This document shows positions 35,178-43,716 of a DNA stretch of 64,000 bases, piece by piece (the stretch's first letter is position 1; each line of letters starts with the position of its first letter). The notes under the pieces were generated by a model. The model was given only the letters and a program-made list of their open reading frames with translations, did not search any database and had not been told where the DNA came from. The translations under genes and the position numbers were made by a program. Location: the NCBI GenBank assembly GCA_023229685.1, contig JALNYT010000004.1, positions 124,001 through 188,000 on the forward strand. The letters run 5' to 3'. The DNA is from Sulfuritalea sp. GTDB taxonomy: Bacteria; Pseudomonadota; Gammaproteobacteria; Burkholderiales; Rhodocyclaceae.

Positions 35178-35762
35178 ATTGGCCTTAAACACCAGAGTCA
35201 TACGTTGCCCTGGCACCCACTCAGGCTTATGCCACTGATCTAGCCAAGCGTAGAGTTCCTCAACGAACCAAAAGGACCGGATGGCATTTTGCACGTCCCC
35301 ACTTGCGAAGTGCGAGCCGTGAAACAGTGGATTGCGCACCTTCCTATAAAAATCCGTCAGCTGACTCCAGAACTCTGGATCAATCACAGCAACGCTGAGG
35401 TCTGGGTGTATCAGCGCAGGTAGGTGGTGGTAGTACGCCGACGCAGTTCCCGACTTGGCCTTAATTGAGAACGGGTTCCGCACCTTCTTGTTCATTTCAG
35501 TCGTCATGCGCCCGAGCTCGTTGAGCTTTATCCAAGCTGCGCCGACGGTATAGGACTCAACACCAAGCACTGCCCGCTGCACCAATAACGAAAGCAGGTC
35601 CGCATCGCTACCGTGCCAATCAAGTATCGGTGTTCTCACCGGGTGCTCATGGTTGCGGAGAGCGGCACCGAAATTCTCGCTGTGGAGCATTTTCCTCACG
35701 TAGTGGAACTCCTCACGAAGGTTCCAAAGAGGAATGTTGCTCATTGGTGGTTCGAAAGCCAT
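35172..35762 (-). CDS. Cassette gene: unknown protein with HEPN-like RX4H motif
   Basis: A 196-residue, mostly helical protein without a signal peptide. KVRNPLFHGSHF contains R143-N-P-L-F-H148, the RX4-6H motif typical of HEPN nucleases and HEPN-like toxins, in a context like that of HEPN C-terminal helices. An earlier VRNPFSI segment resembles it. No known family is recognised. The codon use is less GC-rich than the flanks, and the gene sits between attC-like sites A and B in the cassette orientation. Confidence 0.78.
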   Translation of the reverse strand: MAFEPPMSNIPLWNLREEFHYVRKMLHSENFGAALRNHEHPVRTPILDWHGSDADLLSLLVQRAVLGVESYTVGAAWIKLNELGRMTTEMNKKVRNPFSIKAKSGTASAYYHHLPALIHPDLSVAVIDPEFWSQLTDFYRKVRNPLFHGSHFASGDVQNAIRSFWFVEELYAWLDQWHKPEWVPGQRMTLVFKANA

Positions 35763-35777
35763 CGTTTGCCCGTCGGC

Positions 35778-35844
35778 GCCTAACGTTTGAATTCACCGGC
35801 CTGCCTGGCTTTTCGCGCAGGCCCGGTGGAATGACGGGTTGGGC
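35778..35844 (-). other. attC-like recombination site B
   Basis: GCCTAAC (35778-35784) and GTTGGGC (35838-35844) bound 67 bases. The inner arms ATTCACCGG and CCGGTGGAAT, and GCCTGC and GCAGGC, pair with small bulges. It follows the HNH gene by 13 bases. Confidence 0.85.
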
Positions 35845-35857
35845 GGTTTCGGTGCAT

Positions 35858-36652
35858 CTACTTCCCTCGCCTCCACTCTGTCCGCCAAGCCTTGAGACTA
35901 AAGCCTTCCCGTCCCCAAAGGAGTGCGGTGACCATCTCATCAACGGCCCCTTCCACGTCGCTTAGCACTGCACTGGCTGTGATAGGGCCTACGATGGTTC
36001 CGCCTGTGCCCACGCCATAGGCCTCCGCAAGCGCCCTATGCCAGATAAATCGCGTAGAGACAAACTGACTGAAATATTCTGCCGCTGGCTTCCCACCGAA
36101 GTGATTAGCGGGAAACCACGACGCCAGATGCACCAACATTTGAATCACGATGTCGATTAAGTCGTAGCTGCCTTGAACCATTTCCGCTGTTATGCCGGTG
36201 TCCCATCTTGGCTGCGCATTCTCGTAGCCCTTACCGAGAACAGTGGGGAGGCTTTTCACGTACGCAACTAAAGCTTCATCTGCGGGAATCATCAGAGCCT
36301 CAGCTTCGTCCTCGGTAGATGGCACAACTAGGGATGAGCCAGCCATACGCAGGGCTGCCAATTCATCAGCCTTATCTCGGCGAGAACGCACTCGTTGAAG
36401 CCAATCGTCCCGATACTGAATCACTACCTTGGAATCGAGTTTCCGTCCGAAGCCACCCTTAATTTGGGTGTTGTCATGACAAAGAAGACACAAGACGGAG
36501 AGGTTTTCATCGGTGTTGTTGCTTGGGTTCTCATCTATGTGGTGGATTTGCACTGCGCGGCCTCGATCGCGGCAAACACAACAAGTGTGATCCGAAGCAA
36601 ATAATACGGCAGCGGCTGTTTCGGGATGTATTGGAATACGTTCCTTGGCCAT
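35858..36652 (-). CDS. Cassette gene: HNH endonuclease-domain protein
   Basis: A 264-residue protein with an N-terminal HNH domain: CCVC at residues 24-27, IHHIDENPSNN (His37-His38, Asn) and CLLCHD (55-60), giving two CxxC zinc ligands around the catalytic His. The rest is helical and of unknown role; SYDLIDIVIQMLVHLASW is notable. The ATG at 36650-36652 is used, as a longer frame would run through attC-like site C. No methylase or partner gene is adjacent, so a restriction role is only possible. Confidence 0.82.
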   Translation of the reverse strand: MAKERIPIHPETAAAVLFASDHTCCVCRDRGRAVQIHHIDENPSNNTDENLSVLCLLCHDNTQIKGGFGRKLDSKVVIQYRDDWLQRVRSRRDKADELAALRMAGSSLVVPSTEDEAEALMIPADEALVAYVKSLPTVLGKGYENAQPRWDTGITAEMVQGSYDLIDIVIQMLVHLASWFPANHFGGKPAAEYFSQFVSTRFIWHRALAEAYGVGTGGTIVGPITASAVLSDVEGAVDEMVTALLWGREGFSLKAWRTEWRRGK

Positions 36653-36664
36653 TTGCGTCAAACC

Positions 36665-36728
36665 GCCCAACGTTTGAATTGAGGAGCGGCCCGCTTCTGG
36701 GCTGTCCCTCTCGAATGATGGGTTAGGC
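36665..36728 (-). other. attC-like recombination site C
   Basis: GCCCAAC (36665-36671) and GTTAGGC (36722-36728) bound 64 bases. ATTGAGGAGCGGCCC pairs with GGGCTGTCCCTCTCGAAT with bulges. It lies 6 bases after the stop of the gene at 36734. Confidence 0.85.
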
Positions 36729-36733
36729 ATCTG

Positions 36734-37405
36734 CTATGCATAAACCCGGCTTTCGATCTCTGACTCAAACCACTTTACAAACCCTTCAACGGCGGTGATT
36801 GCGGCAAGTAGCTGCGTTTCGGTAACGTGAAGAGTCGGAGGGATGAACCATGCTTTTTCGCCTTCCTCTGCGTCAGTGAAGAGAGCCGCTTCCCTTTCGT
36901 CAACGAAGAACGGGTGTGGTAGTTTCTCTAGGTCCGTATCTGCGTATTGTGTTCTGAGGCTAGTAATCGATGGTGGATGTTCAAAGCGATTGCGCGCCAG
37001 AACGACCTCTTCAAGCAACCAAAGATTCGCGGGGCATGTTTCAAAGTCGATTGCGAAGCGCTGAGAATAATGGGTTCGGTAGCCAGGAAACCAGCCAATT
37101 TTCTTGAAGGATGGTTTCAGCGTTTCATCGACTGGAATTCGGCTCTCGCTTACCCATGTTTCAAGATAGAGATGAAGGGCGGCGGCGAGCATTGATACGC
37201 ACGAATACGCAAGGACATGTAGTGAGTCGTCGGCTTCAATCCATTCTTCGAGGAAGGGGGGCTCAGCATCCTCGCTATAGCGTGGCACAAACGGTCCTTC
37301 TTTAGCCTCAATCATTCGTTTGCGTTCCACATACGGAGCAGATGCCGTGGAATATAGCTGGCGAATAAATGCTAGACGGCGGTTGAAGAAGAAAGAAACG
37401 TCCAT
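36734..37405 (-). CDS. Cassette gene: unknown protein with HEPN-like RX4H motif
   Basis: A 223-residue protein starting MDVSFFFNRRLAFIRQLYS. VVLARNRFEHPPSI contains R138-N-R-F-E-H143, an RX4H motif in a helix followed by Pro, again suggestive of a HEPN-type domain. LHVLAYSCVSMLAAALHLYLETW is a hydrophobic helix rather than a clear membrane anchor. No family is recognised. Codon use is less GC-rich than the flanking genes, in keeping with a cassette origin. Confidence 0.78.
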   Translation of the reverse strand: MDVSFFFNRRLAFIRQLYSTASAPYVERKRMIEAKEGPFVPRYSEDAEPPFLEEWIEADDSLHVLAYSCVSMLAAALHLYLETWVSESRIPVDETLKPSFKKIGWFPGYRTHYSQRFAIDFETCPANLWLLEEVVLARNRFEHPPSITSLRTQYADTDLEKLPHPFFVDEREAALFTDAEEGEKAWFIPPTLHVTETQLLAAITAVEGFVKWFESEIESRVYA

Positions 37406-37421
37406 GACCTGTGCCTAAGAT

Positions 37422-37483
37422 GCGCAACGTGAAGCAAAGGGGCTGCGCGCTTTTGCGCAGTCCCGCTTGAGCGCAGGTTAGGC
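37422..37483 (-). other. attC-like recombination site D
   Basis: GCGCAAC (37422-37428, one mismatch to RYYYAAC) and GTTAGGC (37477-37483) bound 62 bases. AAGCAAAGGGGCTGCGC pairs with GCGCAGTCCCGCTT around a TTTT loop. Confidence 0.72.
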
Positions 37484-37523
37484 TCTGGATTGACCACCAA
37501 TGAAGAAAGCAGTAAATGCGGCA

Positions 37524-37814
37524 TCACTGGTGCGGCCATAAACGACCTTTGCTATTAAGCACCGACGTCCGGATCGACTCTGCTTCGTTTTTTATTTTTT
37601 TCCATTCCTTTCGCAATGCTGGGTCAGTTATGTCTGGCGTATAGCTGCCAGTGGACTCCAGCATTTTGCTCGTGGTATCCAGGACGAGATTGCAAAGCTG
37701 GTCGTAGTCTGCCCGATCGGAAGGGATTTGTTTCTCCGCAAGAGCACGCAATCGTTCCAAGGATTCCTTCACAGAAAAAAACATTTCTTCGAACTTGCTC
37801 CACTCAATCGGCAT
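37524..37814 (-). CDS. Cassette gene: small unknown protein
   Basis: A 96-residue, charged helical protein (MPIEWSKFEEMFFSVKESLERLRALAEK) with no signal peptide or membrane segment and no family recognised. It sits between attC-like sites D and E in cassette orientation, which supports it being a real cassette gene. No strong ribosome site is visible. Confidence 0.65.
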   Translation of the reverse strand: MPIEWSKFEEMFFSVKESLERLRALAEKQIPSDRADYDQLCNLVLDTTSKMLESTGSYTPDITDPALRKEWKKIKNEAESIRTSVLNSKGRLWPHQ

Positions 37815-37851
37815 TTAGAACCCCCCCAATTATTAATTGGTCCAACACCTG

Positions 37852-37929
37852 GCCTAACGTTAAATGTGGTGCCTAAATGACGGAATGCTTTCCGTCATGA
37901 CGCAAAACATTCCGCCATTTAATTTGGAT
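37852..37929 (-). other. attC-like recombination site E (degenerate)
   Basis: GCCTAAC (37852-37858) is a good core; the other end TTTGGAT (37923-37929) matches GTTRRRY at six of seven positions. TTAAATGTGG and CCGCCATTTAA pair across the 78-base site, and CGGAATG/CATTCCG form an inner stem. It is the outermost site; an attI remnant is an alternative. Confidence 0.55.
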
Positions 37930-37983
37930 AAATGGATTTAACGATTTATCCGGCATTTTGGCAAGCGAGCGCCGCCGGCGGCC

Positions 37984-38009
37984 TGAAAGTCGGCGCTGGC
38001 GGTACGGCG
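37984..38009 (+). repeat. Short dispersed repeat, copy 2
   Basis: AAAGTCGGCGCTGGCGGTAC followed by GGCG, between attC-like site E and the acyl-CoA ligase stop. Same family as the copy at 33291, with one or two substitutions. Confidence 0.7.
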
Positions 38010-38039
38010 ATTTGCGGGACGCGACGGTGGCGCGGGGCC

Positions 38040-39710
38040 TCAGGCCCCGGCGGCTTCCTTTTCCTGCAGCGCGCGCCACATCACTTTTCCGGTGGCGGAC
38101 TTGGGCAGGGTTTCGACGAACTCGACGATGCGCGGTGACTTGTAGGCGGCCATGTTCTGGCGTGCCCAGTCGATGATGTCCTGCTCGCTGACCTTGCCGC
38201 GCTGGGCTTCCTTGATCACCACGACGGCCTTGACCGTCTCGCCGCGGTGCGCGTCCTTCGTGCCGATCACGCAGGCTTCCTGGATCGCGGGGTGCTCGTA
38301 CATCAGGGCCTCGACCTCGGCCGGCCAGACCTTGAAGCCGGAGGCGTTGATCATGCGCTTGAGGCGGTCGACCATGAAGAAGTAGCCGTCCTCGTCGATG
38401 CGGCCCAGATCGCCGGTGCGAAACCATTGCTTGCCGTCGATGTCGACGAAGGCATCGCGCGTGGCCTGCGGGTTGTTCCAGTAGCCGAGGAACACCTGCG
38501 GGCCGCGCGTGACGATCTCGCCGACTTCGCCGGGCGGCAGTTCGGCGAAGGTATTCGGATCGACCACCATCGATTCGACGTCGAAGATCGGGATGCCGAG
38601 GCACTGCTTCTTGGGCCGGTCCGGCGGGTTGATGTGCGAGGGTGCGATGGTCTCCGACAGGCCATAGCCTTCGACGTAGGTGATGCCCATGTCGAGCAGT
38701 TTCTGCGCGATGGCTTCGGGCATCGCGGCGCCGCCGCCGCTCATGCGGCTGATCGAGGACAGGTCGTACTCGCCGAGTTTCGGATTCATCAGGAAGTCGA
38801 TCACCATGGTCGGGATCGCGGTCCATGAGGTCACGCCGTAGCGCGCGATGCACTGCGCCGCGGCGTCGCGGTCCCAGCGCGGCAGCAGCACGACGGTGGA
38901 ACCCGCCTGCAGCGGGCCGCTCATGCTGCCCTGCATGCCGGTGACATGGAAGAAGGGCAGCACCGCGAGATACACCGCATCCTGCTGGATGCTGAACCAC
39001 TGGTAGCCGCCCATCTGGGTGTGCATGGCCGTGCGATGCGTATGCATGCAGCCCTTGGGATGCCCGGTGGTGCCCGAGGTATAGGGCATCACGCAGAGGT
39101 CGTCGGGGCCGACCGTGACGGGGCCGGGTTGAAGCTCTTGCGCCAGTGCGTCCGACCACAGCGTGACGCCGGCATCATTGATGGCCTGCCGCGGCGCCTT
39201 GACGAAGTCGGGCACCTTGAGATCGGTTTCCGTCTTGAGATAGTCCACATAGGCCGCGACGAGAATCTTCTCCAGGCCCTGACCTTCGCCCGATCCCAGC
39301 AGCGGCTTCATCTGCGGGTAGATGTCCTGCGCCGCAATGGCCACCGTGGCGCCGCTGTCCTTGACGTAGTGGCGCAATTCGCTCGTCATGTTCATCGGGT
39401 TGACCGGCACCACCACCGCATTGGCGCGCAGGATGCCGTAGTAGGCCAGCACGAACTGCGGGCTGTTCTGCATGTAGAGCAGCACCCGGTCGCCCTGCTT
39501 GACGCCGCACTGCTGCTGCAGCCAGCCGGCGATGCGCTCGGCCTCGCCCTTGAATTCCGCGAACGTGATCTTCGTGTCGTAGAAGATCAGGTAGGACTTG
39601 TCGGGAAAGCGCTTCGCCGAAACCTCGACGTTGTAGAACAGGTCGGTTTCGGGAACGCTCATGTGGCGCGGCAATCCCTTGGGCCAGAACGCGAAATGTC
39701 GGTCGGACAT
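38040..39710 (-). CDS. Acyl-CoA synthetase (AMP-forming, long/medium-chain type)
   Basis: The 556-residue ANL enzyme activates a carboxylic acid to its CoA thioester. Motifs are VMPYTSGTTGHPKGCMHTH (AMP binding), YVEGYGLSETI, WFRTGDLGRIDEDGYFF, and the C-terminal GFKVWPAEVEALMY with the catalytic Lys in LPKSATGKVMWR. Substrate cannot be read from sequence. GGAGACAC precedes the ATG. It is the last gene of the minus-strand beta-oxidation block and directly follows an acyl-CoA dehydrogenase. Confidence 0.93.
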   Translation of the reverse strand: MSDRHFAFWPKGLPRHMSVPETDLFYNVEVSAKRFPDKSYLIFYDTKITFAEFKGEAERIAGWLQQQCGVKQGDRVLLYMQNSPQFVLAYYGILRANAVVVPVNPMNMTSELRHYVKDSGATVAIAAQDIYPQMKPLLGSGEGQGLEKILVAAYVDYLKTETDLKVPDFVKAPRQAINDAGVTLWSDALAQELQPGPVTVGPDDLCVMPYTSGTTGHPKGCMHTHRTAMHTQMGGYQWFSIQQDAVYLAVLPFFHVTGMQGSMSGPLQAGSTVVLLPRWDRDAAAQCIARYGVTSWTAIPTMVIDFLMNPKLGEYDLSSISRMSGGGAAMPEAIAQKLLDMGITYVEGYGLSETIAPSHINPPDRPKKQCLGIPIFDVESMVVDPNTFAELPPGEVGEIVTRGPQVFLGYWNNPQATRDAFVDIDGKQWFRTGDLGRIDEDGYFFMVDRLKRMINASGFKVWPAEVEALMYEHPAIQEACVIGTKDAHRGETVKAVVVIKEAQRGKVSEQDIIDWARQNMAAYKSPRIVEFVETLPKSATGKVMWRALQEKEAAGA

Positions 39711-39752
39711 GTGTCTCCTTTGTTTTACCTGGGTTGGGTACGCGAGCTGGCT

Positions 39753-40970
39753 CTACAGATAGCGCCCCAGTTCCTGCTTGGCGATGGCGTTGCGATGCAC
39801 CTCGTCGGGGCCGTCGGCGAAGCGCAGGGTGCGCGCCTGGGCGTAGGCAGAGGCCAGTGGGAAGTCGTCGGAAACGCCGGCACCGCCGTGCGCCTGCATT
39901 GCCCAGTCGATCACCTGCAGGGCCATGTTCGGCGCGGCGACCTTGATCATGGCGATTTCCTGCTTCGCCACCTTGTTGCCGGCGGTGTCCATCTTCCATG
40001 CGGCATTCAGGGTCAGCAGGCGCGCCTGGTCGATCATGATGCGCGCGTCGGCGATGCGTTCGCGCGTCACGCCCTGTTCGGCGATCGGCTTGTGGAAGGC
40101 GACCCGCTTCAGGGCGCGGCGGCACATCAGCTCCAGCGCGCGCTCGGCCAGGCCGATCAGGCGCATGCAGTGGTGGATGCGGCCCGGGCCGAGGCGGCCC
40201 TGGGCGATCTCGAAGCCGCGTCCTTCGCCGAGCAGGATGTTGGACACGGGAACCCGCACGTCCTTGAAATCGACTTCGCCGTGGCCATGCGGCGCGTGGT
40301 CGTAGCCGAACACGCTGAGCGCGCGCACGCGCCTGACTCCCGGCGTGTCCATCGGCACCAGGATCATCGACTGCTGGTTGTGCCGGCTGGGATTGTCGGG
40401 GTCGGTCTTGCCCATGAAGATGAGGATCTTGCAGCGCGGGTCGGGCGCGCCCGAGGTCCACCACTTGCGGCCGTTGATCACGTAGTGGTCGCCATCCCTG
40501 ACGATGCGCGCTTCGATGTTGGTGGCGTCACTGGAGGCCACGGCGGGCTCGGTCATGGCGAAGCCGGAGCGGATCTTGCCTTCGAGCAGCGGCATCAGCC
40601 ATTCGTTGCGCTGCGCATCGTTGCCGTAGCGTTCGATGGTTTCCATGTTGCCGGTGTCGGGCGCCGAGCAGTTGAAGGCTTCCGGCGCGATGTGCGAGCG
40701 GCCCATGATTTCGCACAGCGGCGCGTATTCGAGGTTGGTCAGCCCGGCGCCGCGTTCGGACTGCGGCAGGAAGAGGTTCCACAGCCCGGCGGCGCGGGCC
40801 TTCTCCTTGAGTTGCTCCATGATCACGGTCGGCACCCAGGGGTTGCCCTTGGCGCGGTTGGCCTCGACCTCGGCGTGGAACACATCCTCGTTCGGATAGA
40901 TGTGCTGGTCCATGAAGGCATTCACGCGCTTCTGCAGGTCCTTGACCTTGGGGGAGTATTCGAAATCCAT
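39753..40970 (-). CDS. Acyl-CoA dehydrogenase
   Basis: The 405-residue FAD enzyme introduces an alpha,beta double bond. It shows FAMTEPAVASSDATNIEARI (FAD/substrate loop), WWTSGAPDPRCKILIFMG, ILLGEGRGFEIAQGRLGPGRIHHCMRLIG and the C-terminal FADGPDEVHRNAIAKQEL. It is of the type found next to phosphotransferase genes (the ACAD10/11 pattern). GAGGACAC precedes the ATG at 40968-40970. It sits 23 bases downstream of the APH-like gene in the same strand run. Confidence 0.93.
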   Translation of the reverse strand: MDFEYSPKVKDLQKRVNAFMDQHIYPNEDVFHAEVEANRAKGNPWVPTVIMEQLKEKARAAGLWNLFLPQSERGAGLTNLEYAPLCEIMGRSHIAPEAFNCSAPDTGNMETIERYGNDAQRNEWLMPLLEGKIRSGFAMTEPAVASSDATNIEARIVRDGDHYVINGRKWWTSGAPDPRCKILIFMGKTDPDNPSRHNQQSMILVPMDTPGVRRVRALSVFGYDHAPHGHGEVDFKDVRVPVSNILLGEGRGFEIAQGRLGPGRIHHCMRLIGLAERALELMCRRALKRVAFHKPIAEQGVTRERIADARIMIDQARLLTLNAAWKMDTAGNKVAKQEIAMIKVAAPNMALQVIDWAMQAHGGAGVSDDFPLASAYAQARTLRFADGPDEVHRNAIAKQELGRYL

Positions 40971-40993
40971 GATGTGTCCTCGGGTGGTGGTGT

Positions 40994-42061
40994 TTAGTTG
41001 CTGGCCAGCAGGCGTTCGACCTGCCGCCAGGCTTCTTCGGCCAGCGGCTTGGCGCGCTTGCCGGTTTCGATCGCTTCCGCGCTCGACGCATTGCCCTGCA
41101 GGGCGCGCGCCATGATGCCCTGCAGGATGCCGGCCAGGCGGAACATGTTGAAGGCCATGTAGTACTCCCATTCCTTCGGCGGAATCGGCGCGCGACCGGT
41201 GCGCTTGCAATAAGTGGCGACGTAGTCGGCCTCGGAGGGAATGCCCAGCGCCGCCAGGTCGTAGCCGGCGAGGCCGCGGAACTGGCCGGGCGACAGGCGC
41301 CAGGTCATGCAGTGGTAGGCGAAGTCGGCCAGCGGATGACCGAGGGTCGACAGTTCCCAGTCGAGTACGGCGAGAATGCGCGGCTCGGTCGGGTGGAACA
41401 CCGTGTTGTCGAGGCGGAAGTCGCCATGCACGATGCTGGTTTCCTCGCCCGGCGGAATGTTCTGCGGCAGCCAGTCGATCAGCTTGTCCATCGCCTCGAT
41501 CTTTTCGGTTTCCGAGGCGCGGTACTGCTTGCTCCAGCGCGCCACCTGGCGCTCCAGGTACTTATCCGGCTTGCCGTAGTCGGCGAGGCCCACGGCCGTG
41601 TAATCGACCTGGTGCAGGGCGGCGATGACGCGATTCATCTCGTCGAAGGTGGCGCCGCGCTCGGCCTGGCTCATGCCCGGCAGCGCCGGGTCCCACATGA
41701 TGCGGCCGTCGACGCAGTCCATGATGTAGAACATGGTGCCGATCACACCGTCGTCCTCGCACAGGGCCCAGGTGCGCGGCACGGGCACATCGGTGCCGGC
41801 CAGGCCGGAGATCACCTTGTATTCGCGATCCACCGCATGGGCGCTGGGTAGCAGCTTGCCAGGCGGCTTCCGGCGCAGCACATACTTGCGTTTGGCATCG
41901 CGCAGCAGGAAGGTCGGGTTGGACTGGCCGCCCTTGAACTTTTCGACCTGCAATGCGCCGGAGAAGCCCTCGACATGAGTCTGCATCCATGCCGCGAGGC
42001 TGGCGGTATCGAAGGCGTCCTGGGCGGTGACCGGACGCGTGCCGGTGAATTTGTCTGTCAC
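40994..42061 (-). CDS. APH-family phosphotransferase (acyl-CoA metabolism type)
   Basis: A 355-residue aminoglycoside-phosphotransferase-fold protein: NPTFLLRDAKRKYVLRRKPPGKLLPSAHAVDREY (ATP site Lys), IVHGDFRLDNTVFHP (catalytic Asp) and LAVLDWELSTLGHPLADFAY (metal Asp). Proteins of this kind are fused or adjacent to acyl-CoA dehydrogenases (ACAD10/11), which use the kinase to handle 4-hydroxy acids. That context suggests hydroxy-acyl phosphorylation here, rather than antibiotic resistance. Confidence 0.88.
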   Translation of the reverse strand: MTDKFTGTRPVTAQDAFDTASLAAWMQTHVEGFSGALQVEKFKGGQSNPTFLLRDAKRKYVLRRKPPGKLLPSAHAVDREYKVISGLAGTDVPVPRTWALCEDDGVIGTMFYIMDCVDGRIMWDPALPGMSQAERGATFDEMNRVIAALHQVDYTAVGLADYGKPDKYLERQVARWSKQYRASETEKIEAMDKLIDWLPQNIPPGEETSIVHGDFRLDNTVFHPTEPRILAVLDWELSTLGHPLADFAYHCMTWRLSPGQFRGLAGYDLAALGIPSEADYVATYCKRTGRAPIPPKEWEYYMAFNMFRLAGILQGIMARALQGNASSAEAIETGKRAKPLAEEAWRQVERLLASN

Positions 42062-42097
42062 TGTGTTGCTCCGCTGCGAGAAAACAAGAAACCATTA

Positions 42098-42210
42098 GCC
42101 ACAGAGGACACAGAGTTCACAGAGGAAAACCAAAGGTACACAACGGTATGGGGCAGCCTTGCGGGTCTATGCATTTTGCTTCTCTCTGTGTTCTCTGTGA
42201 TCTCTGTGGC
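42098..42210. repeat. CACAGAG inverted repeat, copy 1
   Basis: A left arm of CACAGAG units (from 42098 GCCACAGAGGACACAGAG) is mirrored at 42181-42210 by CTCTGTG units ending TCTCTGTGGC. About 55 bases lie between. It fills the gap between the APH-like and MDR genes. Three more copies lie at 44518, 47955 and 63918. Confidence 0.88.
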
Positions 42211-42226
42211 AAATAGGTTTTCGCCG

Positions 42227-43219
42227 TTACAGCTTTACCAGTTGTTTACCGAAGTTGCCGCCCTTGAGCAGGCTGATGAAGGCGGCCGGCGCGGCGGCAA
42301 GGCCGTTGGTCACGCTCTCGCGGTACTTGATGCGGCCGGCGGCGACGTGGCCGGAGATTTCCTCCAGCGCCGGCGGCCAGCGCGTCATGTCGTCGGAGAC
42401 GATGAAGCCCTGCATCCTGATCCGGTTGATCAGCACCGCGCCGATGTTCTTGATCGGGTAGGGCTCGCTGTTGTACTGCGAGATCAGGCCGCAGACGGCG
42501 ATGCGCGAGAAGGGATTCATGCGCGTCAGCAGGGTGTCGAAAATCTCGCCGCCGACGTTCTCGAACACGCAGTCGATGCCCTTGGGCGTGGCCGCCTTGA
42601 GGTCTTCGCGCAGCTTGCCGGCCTTGTAGTCGATGCAGGCATCGAAGCCGAGTTCATCCACCACGTAGCGGCACTTGTCCGCGCCGCCGGCGATGCCGAC
42701 CGCGCGCGCGCCGTGGATCTTCGCCAGTTGCCCGACCACGCTGCCCACCGCGCCCGAGGCGGCGGTGACCACCACGGTCTCGCCGGGTTTCGGCGCGCAG
42801 ATGTCGAGCAGGCCGACCCAGGCGGTGACGCCGGGCATGCCGACCGGGCCGAGCCAGGCCGACAGCGGAATCGCGCTGTCATCGACCTTCTGCAGCGCAT
42901 TGCCGTCGGCGACGCCGAACAGCTGCCAGCCCAGCGGGCCGACCACCTTGTCGCCGACGGCGAACTTGGGATGGTTCGACTTGAGGACTTCGCCGGCCGT
43001 GCTGCCGACCATGACCTCGCCGATCTGAACCGGCGTGGCATAGGACTTGACGTCCGACATGCGGCCGCGCATGTAGGGGTCGAGCGAAAGCCAGTGGCTC
43101 CGCACCAGCACCTGGTTGGCGCCCGGTTCGGGAATGTCGCTCTCCTCAAGGCGGAAATTGCTTTCCTCGACCCAGGCGGCGGGACGGCTGGCGAGGACGA
43201 TCTTCTGGTTCTTTTCCAT
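42227..43219 (-). CDS. NADP-dependent MDR-family oxidoreductase
   Basis: A 330-residue zinc-free medium-chain reductase of the leukotriene B4/15-oxoprostaglandin reductase type: SLDPYMRGRMSD, VGSTAGEVLKS, GMPGVTAWVGLLDI, VTAASGAVGSVVGQLAKIHGARAVGIAGG (NADP motif) and DCVFENVGGEIFDTLL. Such enzymes often reduce enones or enoyl-CoA-like carbonyls. In this operon it may reduce an unsaturated intermediate. The substrate is unknown. Confidence 0.9.
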   Translation of the reverse strand: MEKNQKIVLASRPAAWVEESNFRLEESDIPEPGANQVLVRSHWLSLDPYMRGRMSDVKSYATPVQIGEVMVGSTAGEVLKSNHPKFAVGDKVVGPLGWQLFGVADGNALQKVDDSAIPLSAWLGPVGMPGVTAWVGLLDICAPKPGETVVVTAASGAVGSVVGQLAKIHGARAVGIAGGADKCRYVVDELGFDACIDYKAGKLREDLKAATPKGIDCVFENVGGEIFDTLLTRMNPFSRIAVCGLISQYNSEPYPIKNIGAVLINRIRMQGFIVSDDMTRWPPALEEISGHVAAGRIKYRESVTNGLAAAPAAFISLLKGGNFGKQLVKL

Positions 43220-43256
43220 GATGGGGGTGTCCGTTATAGTTTTATGGGTTGGCGTG

Positions 43257-43282
43257 CAAGAGTCGGTGCTGGCGCTACGGCG
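43257..43282 (+). repeat. Short dispersed repeat, copy 3
   Basis: AAGAGTCGGTGCTGGCGCTA followed by CGGCG, in the gap between the MDR gene start and the thioesterase stop. Confidence 0.7.
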
Positions 43283-43292
43283 ATTGCTGCGC

Positions 43293-43706
43293 CTATTCTG
43301 CCTTGCTGTGGCCCTCGCGGCGTAACTTGAAGGTGCCGAGCGACTTGGCCACCAGTTCGCCGCTTTCGTCGAAGGCTTCGCCCTCGCAGAAGTGCAGCGA
43401 ATTGCCGCCGCGCAGCAGCTTGCCTTCGGCGACGATGCGGCCCTTCGCCGGGCGGATGAAACTGAGCGACATGTCGATGGTCATCACGCCGCCTACATGC
43501 TCGTGCGCAGTGCGCGCGGCGACGGCCATGGCGACGTCGAGCATGGTCATGATCACGCCGCCGTGTGAAACCTCGAAGCTGTTCATCAGCTCCGGGCGCA
43601 GTTCGAGCGAGATGCGCGAGCGCCCGCCCTCGGCCATCTCGGCCTTGACGCCGAGATGCTTGAGGAAGGGAACCTTGAGGCCGAAGAAGTCGGCCGTGCC
43701 GCTCAT
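43293..43706 (-). CDS. PaaI/hotdog-fold thioesterase
   Basis: A 137-residue hotdog protein with the family segment NSFEVSHGGVIMTMLDVAMAVAAR (HGG and Asp) and GVMTIDMSLSFIRPAKGRIVAEGKLLRGG. It most likely hydrolyses acyl-CoA thioesters that would trap CoA. The stop lies 10 bases upstream of the short repeat. It is between the SDR and MDR genes in the same operon. Confidence 0.88.
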   Translation of the reverse strand: MSGTADFFGLKVPFLKHLGVKAEMAEGGRSRISLELRPELMNSFEVSHGGVIMTMLDVAMAVAARTAHEHVGGVMTIDMSLSFIRPAKGRIVAEGKLLRGGNSLHFCEGEAFDESGELVAKSLGTFKLRREGHSKAE

Positions 43707-43716
43707 CGCCGTTCTC

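Noticed and set aside
37859..38039. Possible integrase (intI) remnant beside attC-like site E
   Set aside because: Only about 180 bases separate the array from the acyl-CoA ligase stop, and no integrase-like motif was seen in any frame.
40994..42061. Aminoglycoside resistance gene
   Set aside because: The APH fold is present, but the gene lies in a beta-oxidation operon beside an acyl-CoA dehydrogenase, as in ACAD10/11-type systems, and lacks close match to known resistance enzymes.
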